A stretch of DNA of 64,000 nucleotides from Blastobasis lacticolella (lineage: Eukaryota; Arthropoda; Insecta; Lepidoptera; Blastobasidae). Positions 58,786 through 64,000 of this stretch are shown here, piece after piece; positions within the stretch are counted from its first letter, which is position 1, and each line of letters starts with the position of its first letter. The stretch lies in the NCBI GenBank assembly GCA_905147135.1, contig LR990067.1, positions 4,216,001 to 4,280,000 on the forward strand, read 5' to 3'. The translations under genes were made by a program, and so were the position numbers. The notes below the pieces were generated by a model, which did not search any database, was not told where the DNA came from, and saw only the letters and a list, made by a program, of their open reading frames with translations.

Positions 58786-59137
58786 GGTATTTTTAGAGGG
58801 GTAAAAAAAGGAGTGCTGTCATATTGGTATCCAGCAGGGCAAAGATGTTTTGCTACAGGACGCTGCAGAGGGATGGGTTGTGTGAAAAGCTGGCACGGGG
58901 GACGGAAGGGCCCCCGATCCCCCCTGAAGATACCTGTCGGGTCCACTCCGGTCTCCTACCCCGGCACGACAGGAATCCCCAGGATTTTTCGCGCAGTTGG
59001 CGGGACAGCCTCCCGGGCCGGAGGTTGAAAGTGATGCCCGGGTTCGGGTCCCCTACTAACCGGCGGGCGGCCAGCGACGAGCCGTTTCATCGGGTCTCCC
59101 TGGCCCCCGCGCCAACCTGTCACGCCCACTCCCTATC

Positions 59138-59320
59138 ATTTATTTATTTATTTATTTATTTAAAACTTCATGCACATTACAGTACAATGGCGGACTTAAA
59201 GCTACGTAGCTTTTTCTACCAGTCAACCAGAGAACAATTACCAAAAATTACAAGGCGGTGCTACAAAATGTGCTATCATGTCCGACACAAAACTGGGACC
59301 TACAGAGTACCAACATTATA
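59138..59320 (-). mobile_element. LINE tail with ATTT microsatellite
   Basis: An (ATTT)n run at 59138-59162 followed by aaaacttcatgcacattacagtacaatggcgg, read as the reversed 3' end of another LINE that abuts the 5' end of the large one. Confidence 0.4.
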
Positions 59321-59545
59321 GCACTCGGACGAGGGGAAATGGCACACGGAGTACTCTGGCGGAACACAGCCCATGGGCTGCTTAGCGCCATGCAGACTCA
59401 TCTCCGTGTGTGGTCGCTAGCCATGCGGGCCGAGGCCCTACCACCAAGCAATTTCGGCTGCACTCTTCGCACCACCCGGGGGTCACGTGTAGGGTCTCTA
59501 GGGTATAGCCTACGGACGTGGTGCAGCAAGACCCCCAAATGCTAC

Positions 59546-59742
59546 CCGATGCTCTTACAGTGAGGGAAAACATCGTGATGAAACCTGCACATTCATGCGA
59601 TTGATGATCCAATCTGGTCAGATTCCCCTGGCAGCAGAGTAGCAGGGTGATAAGAGAGCGTCGGCGGCCTAATGATTAAGGAGTCCGACTCGTAAACCCA
59701 AGGCACCGGGAGCCCCAGTACCTCACAATGACACTTTTCTGA
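59546..59742 (+). repeat. Family A SINE, rearranged
   Basis: A body fragment (59546-59645) precedes a head fragment (59658-59742), the reverse of normal order, so two partial copies lie side by side. Confidence 0.55.
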
Positions 59743-59834
59743 CTTGTAGACACATTATATTAGCAATGATTTAGCTTAGAGATTTTGCATGATACATTTC
59801 TTCAGGTGCAGTATGCGCTGTTAAGGGGGCTTTG

Positions 59835-60022
59835 GCCGTGTGGTGTCCGGCAGTGTAGAATAGCCCCAAACCCTTACACTCGTGGGTGTCGTACAAGGCG
59901 ACTAATATTTTCGAGACAAAAGATCTAGTCTCCGTGAGCTGTGAAATGGGCAACAGCTTTTTCCATTGTTGTATTTATACTACGATCTCCCGCCTGCCAA
60001 GCGTGGAGATCATGGCATGATA
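59835..60022 (+). repeat. Family B retroposon, 3' truncated
   Basis: Ends at gagatcatggcatgat, lacking the last 60 bp. Confidence 0.7.
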
Positions 60023-60029
60023 GACGATT

Positions 60030-60425
60030 TAGCAGTTGGCAGATTTGGTAATTACATTGGAGCGACTGCCATCTAACCCAGTTTACATCCCAAGGATTCT
60101 AACCAGATTGAATCATGTGCTTGGGGACAGACGGTGGGAAGCGACTTTGTTTTAATGTTTGGAAGAGAGATCTGTCCATGTAAAAAGAATCATCGTCATA
60201 TTTGCGTCAATAACCCGATTGTGCTCTCGCGCACGAGGGCCGGTCCACCTTGACCATGACTCAGGATTTGGCAGATCAGATAATTATAGTGAAGCAACTG
60301 CTACATGACTCTGAAAGCAGGAGACCAAATTTATTCACGTGGTTACACATTCACTCAGGTTTCTTCACGATGTTTCCCTCACCACAAGAGCATCGGTTAG
60401 TTCAACTAATGTACATAAGTACTTG
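60030..60425 (-). repeat. Family A SINE, two reversed pieces
   Basis: 60030-60120 and 60195-60425 each hold parts of the reversed body, with about 70 bp between them. Confidence 0.55.
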
Positions 60426-60707
60426 TAAGTTTATATTATAAGAAACAAACTGTTATGAATGAAAGGAACATTTTATTACATTTAAAAACATGTGTACATA
60501 TACAGGGTGTTGAGAACCTAGATTCTTTTGAACCTTCGTCTTCTGAAATACAGTAAATGACGGGCTAATACCTAATTTTTAATATAAAAGGTAATAATAA
60601 CAAATATTAAATAAATAAATTACTTTATTCCAGAAGGATTTGTACAAACAGTTTTAGATGTAATAGGTTTACTTATAGTAGTTATATTTGCACAAATTTG
60701 TTGTTGG

Positions 60708-60975
60708 ACGTGTGGTGTCCGGCAGAGTAGAATAGCACCAACCCCTCACACTCGTGGGTGTCGTACAAGGCGACTAATGTTTTCGAGGCAAAAGATCTAA
60801 GAGTCTCCGTAGGTTGGAAAATGGGCAGCAGCGTTTTCCATTGTTATATTTATAACACTGCGATCTCCAACCCGCCTGCCAAGCGTGGTGATTATGGCAA
60901 TGACCTCCCTTTTTGTGGTAGAGGCCCTTAGTCCTGCAGTGGACTGTTACGGGCTGTGATGATGATGATGATGTT
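60708..60975 (+). repeat. Family B retroposon
   Basis: Full length with a gatgatgatgatgatg tail. Confidence 0.85.
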
Positions 60976-60994
60976 GTTGAACCCAGAAATCCAA

Positions 60995-61065
60995 AGTGGG
61001 TGTGGGTGTGGGCGTGGGCGTGGGCGTGGACGTGTGTGCGTGTGCGTGAGCGCATGCGCGAGCGT
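60995..61065. repeat. GTGGGC/GTGGGT minisatellite
   Basis: Degenerate 6-bp units grading into gtgtgcgtgtgcg and gcgcatgcgcg; directly downstream of a family-B copy and before a foldback-element end at 61070. Confidence 0.85.
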
Positions 61066-61109
61066 GCATGTATTCGAAATGTCACAGCGCGAAAATTAGG
61101 CCCCAGCGG

Positions 61110-61740
61110 CGTGCATATTGATCGCCTCACTGATATCATTGGGAAGTCGGCAAACTCGGCTTCGAAACAGTGATGAGACTGACGAGATAAGTCGTTTCGG
61201 ATATTGACGAGGAGGACCCACGGTGCAAGGTAATGGTGCGGCCTTTGGCTGGTGGAAGTTATGATGACCGCAGAGAATTACCTACCGTCTCGAGATGACA
61301 CACATATTCAGAAATCGCCTGATATAGGCAGTCTATTTTTAAAATCTTTCTATTAATGTCAGAATTGCTGATTTCGAAGCCAAATCGAATGAAGAATCTG
61401 TTTTGCGGTCATTCAAAGTCGAAGCCAACATTTCTTTATTGAGTAGGACATTAAACATCGAATTAAATCAAATCATTTATTTGTGGACATAAGTACCTAC
61501 AATAACCCTCGGTAAGTATATATCTTTCAAAAATTAGGGGGTAGGAAGGAAACACACGACAACACAAACCAGAGACTGGCAGTTTCGCAACTAAATAGTA
61601 TTTTCAGTGCATTATTATCTTCTACAGCCACTATTTACAAAGGTAAGGCCAATCCCAACAGTCCACAAATAAATGAGATCTACATAAACATGCTATCTAC
61701 TTCTAAATATCCTCATTATATATAATTAGATCTCTATTCA
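61110..61740. other. No gene recognised
   Basis: Mixed AT-rich sequence; the rest to 62575 also shows only the RTE tail 61745-62013. Confidence 0.4.
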
Positions 61741-61744
61741 CGGT

Positions 61745-62013
61745 AAGATCGAAGAGGCTTGCCTTCGCTGGTTTGGTCAATTGTTGCGTAAGCCCCAGGG
61801 ATGCGTAAGAAATAGGTGCCTAAACCTTGCGGTATCAGGGAAGAAGTCCCGCGGAAGGCCCAAGAAGCGATGGATTGATATCGAGGAGTCGGATGCGAGA
61901 GCTGGCTTACGACGCGAGGATGCCCAAGACCGGGCGAAATGGAGGAAAATGAGTCGGAAAGCGGACCCTGGCAGAAGCCGGGATTAGCCGCTTGGATGAT
62001 GATGATGAGACAG
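61745..62013 (+). mobile_element. RTE-type LINE 3' end, best preserved
   Basis: Reads KKSRGRPKKRWIDIEESD, then GLRREDAQDRAKWRKMSRKADP, a stop, and ggatgatgatgatgaga. This is the clearest example here of a LINE ending in the GATGAT tail that families A and B share. Confidence 0.8.
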
Positions 62014-62575
62014 ATTTAATCAATACGCATACACAATAAACTTATTCTAAATCTTATAAGTTCTGATAAACGTAATAAGATTACATACAATTATAGGACT
62101 TAGAATAACATACTGAATAGGGTGGATAAAGCGTTAAAGAAGCTTATTATACCATTTGTAAATTACATGTAGGTCTATTTGAATACCTATTTGAATTTAA
62201 AAAACACTAAAAACTGTGTTTCCAAATAAAGAAAAGAAAAATAATAATGAAATCACTGGCAGTCCGGGGCAGAAACAATTAAAAACACTCCCAAATCTCA
62301 ACCAAAAAATTAAGCAAGGAATATCCTTAGTAACAAGTCAAGCAAATTATAAAAGAAGGCCAGAAACAGTTTAGATTCAAACATTTTTTGTCCCATTCTC
62401 TACTAACAGTTGTGACACTATTTCTATGGCAGCCTCATACACCTGGGAAGCTAACAAGCATAACTAACTGTATTTCAGTTAGGGGGTTGGCTTTAATATT
62501 AAAATGAAGTTATTTTCAAATGTTCTTTTCTGCACCATGACAATCTATTTTCATAACAATAAGGCGCGGATTATA

Positions 62576-63612
62576 CCAAGCGTCGGCGACGCAAGGAGCG
62601 TCGGCGACGCAGGTTGCGTTTTGCTGTCAAGTCAAAATTGTATGAATTTTTAATGCGCGTGCCGACGCAGGCTGCGTCGCAGGTTTATTAAGGACCGACC
62701 AAACCGGAGTTCAAAACACGCCATCGCTGTGATAACGCCGCGAATAGTCGATTGCGTCGGGTTTTTAACGCGAGCTGTCCACACGATTTATTCGACAAGT
62801 TTCAAAAAAGCATTTTTTTATAGTAGCAAATTTTTGTACCCTATTTCCATCTCTCCTCTCTCGCTTAACTCAGTAGCGATTGGTCCTAGAACACTCGTTC
62901 CTAAAGAGAAATGATGGTACTCGTCGAGATCTACGTTTTGGGTGACAGCTGTCAAACTTAAAACGGTTGTAACTCTGAAACTATTGGTCCTAGGACACCA
63001 GTTTCAAAAGAAACATTATTACACTCGTCAAGATCTGAAATTCAGGTGACAGTTGTCAAACTCAAATCTGTCATCCGAAACGTAGATCTGGACGAGTACA
63101 ATAATTTCTCTTTAGTAACAAGTGTTTCAGGACCTGTAGTTTTCGAGTTATAAAGGGTTTAAGTTTGACAGCTGTCACCTGAAATTCAGATCTCGACGAG
63201 TGCTATAATTTATCTTTAGGAACTGGTGTTCTAGGACCTGTAGTTTCCGGGTTATAAAGGGTTTAAGTTTGACAGCTGTCACCTGAAATTCAGATCTCGA
63301 CGAGTGCTATAATTTATCTTTAGGAACTGGTGTTCTAGGACCTGTAGTTTCCGAGTTATAAAGGGTTTAAGTTTGACAGCTGTCACCTGAAATTCAGATC
63401 TCGACGAGTGCTATAATTTCTCTTTAGGAACTAGTGTTCTAGGATTCATTGTTTCTGAGTTACAACGGTAATAAGTTCGGCAGCTGGCGTTATCGCAGTG
63501 TCAGCGTATTTTGGGCTTAGGTTTGGTCGGTCTCTAATGCTGTCACAAGTGTCAACTCAAAATTGTATGAACTTTTAATGCGCGCGCCGGCGCAGGTTGC
63601 GTCGCCGACGCA
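62576..63612. repeat. GC-rich gcgtcggcgacgc repeat around the foldback element
   Basis: About 65 bp (tgctgtcaagtcaaaattg to gctgcgtcgcagg) at 62622-62683 recurs as a direct repeat at 63538-63605, with gcgtcggcgacgc palindromes outside. Confidence 0.7.
62692..63534. mobile_element. 843-bp foldback element with 104-bp subrepeats
   Basis: Terminal inverted repeats of about 50 bp (ggaccgaccaaacc / ggtttggtcggtctc), flanked by TAA at 62689-62691 and 63535-63537. Two subrepeat units point one way (about 62880-63085) and three full units the other (63131-63442). The TAA duplication resembles PIF/Harbinger. No transposase. Confidence 0.85.
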
Positions 63613-64000
63613 ACCAAATTTAAAGATTTTGGCTGCCCAAATTTAAAGAACTCACAAAAATAATTAAATTACTTCCAAAAATGTTTAGGTATTCTAAAAT
63701 GTTCTGACCTCTTTACAAAAAGGGGAATTTTTGAATATTTTGTTATTTTTATCATCTTAGGTACCGATTCACTAAATACAATATTATCTTTCGGTATACC
63801 TACAATTATTTAATATTGAGAATCGCATCTAATCTATGTAGTTAGACGCTCCAATCAGACGTCTTTGTTTTTTACTCCACATTGGAAAGTGTTGCCTTAA
63901 TCTAGGTAGAGCTCGTCTAGTCTAAAATGACGCACCCCACTACTTAGTTAGTTGATTTCGATGTGTGAATGCAAATATTGATAACGACACTTCATCTGTG

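Larger units (their letters stand above)
55866..59135 (-). mobile_element. Near full-length, broken non-LTR retrotransposon (Jockey/CR1-like)
   Basis: Reads on the minus strand: a GC-rich leader (59135-58786), a single ORF starting MAKSKTKSK at 58785, an endonuclease, reverse transcriptase, a C-terminal region ending near 55930, then a short 3' UTR and poly(A) (poly-T at about 55866-55880). No separate ORF1 is visible. Stops and frameshifts break the ORF at least five times. Truncated relatives of its 3' end lie at 41284-41507 and 42094-42276. Confidence 0.85.

Noticed and set aside
63131..63442. CRISPR array
   Set aside because: The 104-bp units are contiguous without spacers, inside a foldback transposon of a eukaryote.

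Overview
The window looks like a stretch of lepidopteran (moth or butterfly) nuclear DNA. It is AT-rich, introns are several kb long, coding exons are few and short, and most of the rest is old mobile DNA: tRNA-headed SINEs, short RTE- and Jockey/CR1-type LINE tails, and foldback MITEs. A small cuticular-protein gene with paired C-x5-C motifs fits an insect. Everything rests on reading the sequence; no database was searched.

Host genes, left to right. (1) 767-3040 (+): the last three exons of a type I diacylglycerol kinase, whose remainder lies to the left of the window. (2) 38893-45464 (+): a complete three-exon gene for a 99-residue secreted cuticular protein, probably CPCFC family, with a TATA box and initiator. 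Its 5.4-kb first intron is packed with retroposons. (3) 49490-51990 (-): a three-exon gene for an unrecognised 152-residue, probably coiled-coil protein; its middle exon lies next to a retroposon copy. (4) 54505-55590 (+): an intronless 361-codon orphan gene with a poly(A) signal and an upstream ORF that overlaps its start. Several weaker candidate exons are listed with low confidence (15217-15301 -, 26992-27142 +, 28669-28860 -, 12271-12619). A short envelope-like remnant lies at 27295-27515 (-).

Mobile layer. Three short retroposed families recur: family A (Thr-tRNA-like head, about 330 bp, GATGAT tail, about 20 copies), family B (about 250 bp, same tail, 10 copies plus a fragment) and family C (a different tRNA-like head, 7 copies). 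RTE-type LINE ends carry the same GATGAT tail. One almost full-length, broken single-ORF LINE lies at 55866-59135 (-); its catalytic RT motif has lost both aspartates. Many nested insertions (B or MITE inside another repeat) and target duplications can be read directly and give a relative order of activity.

Foldback elements include a 389-bp palindrome at 35935-36323 inside an RTE tail, a 149-bp MITE with a 3-bp target duplication at 32419-32567, and an 843-bp element at 62692-63534 built from inverted arrays of a 104-bp unit. I see no operon, CRISPR, rRNA, or genuine tRNA gene. The AT-rich block 5340-8335 appears empty.
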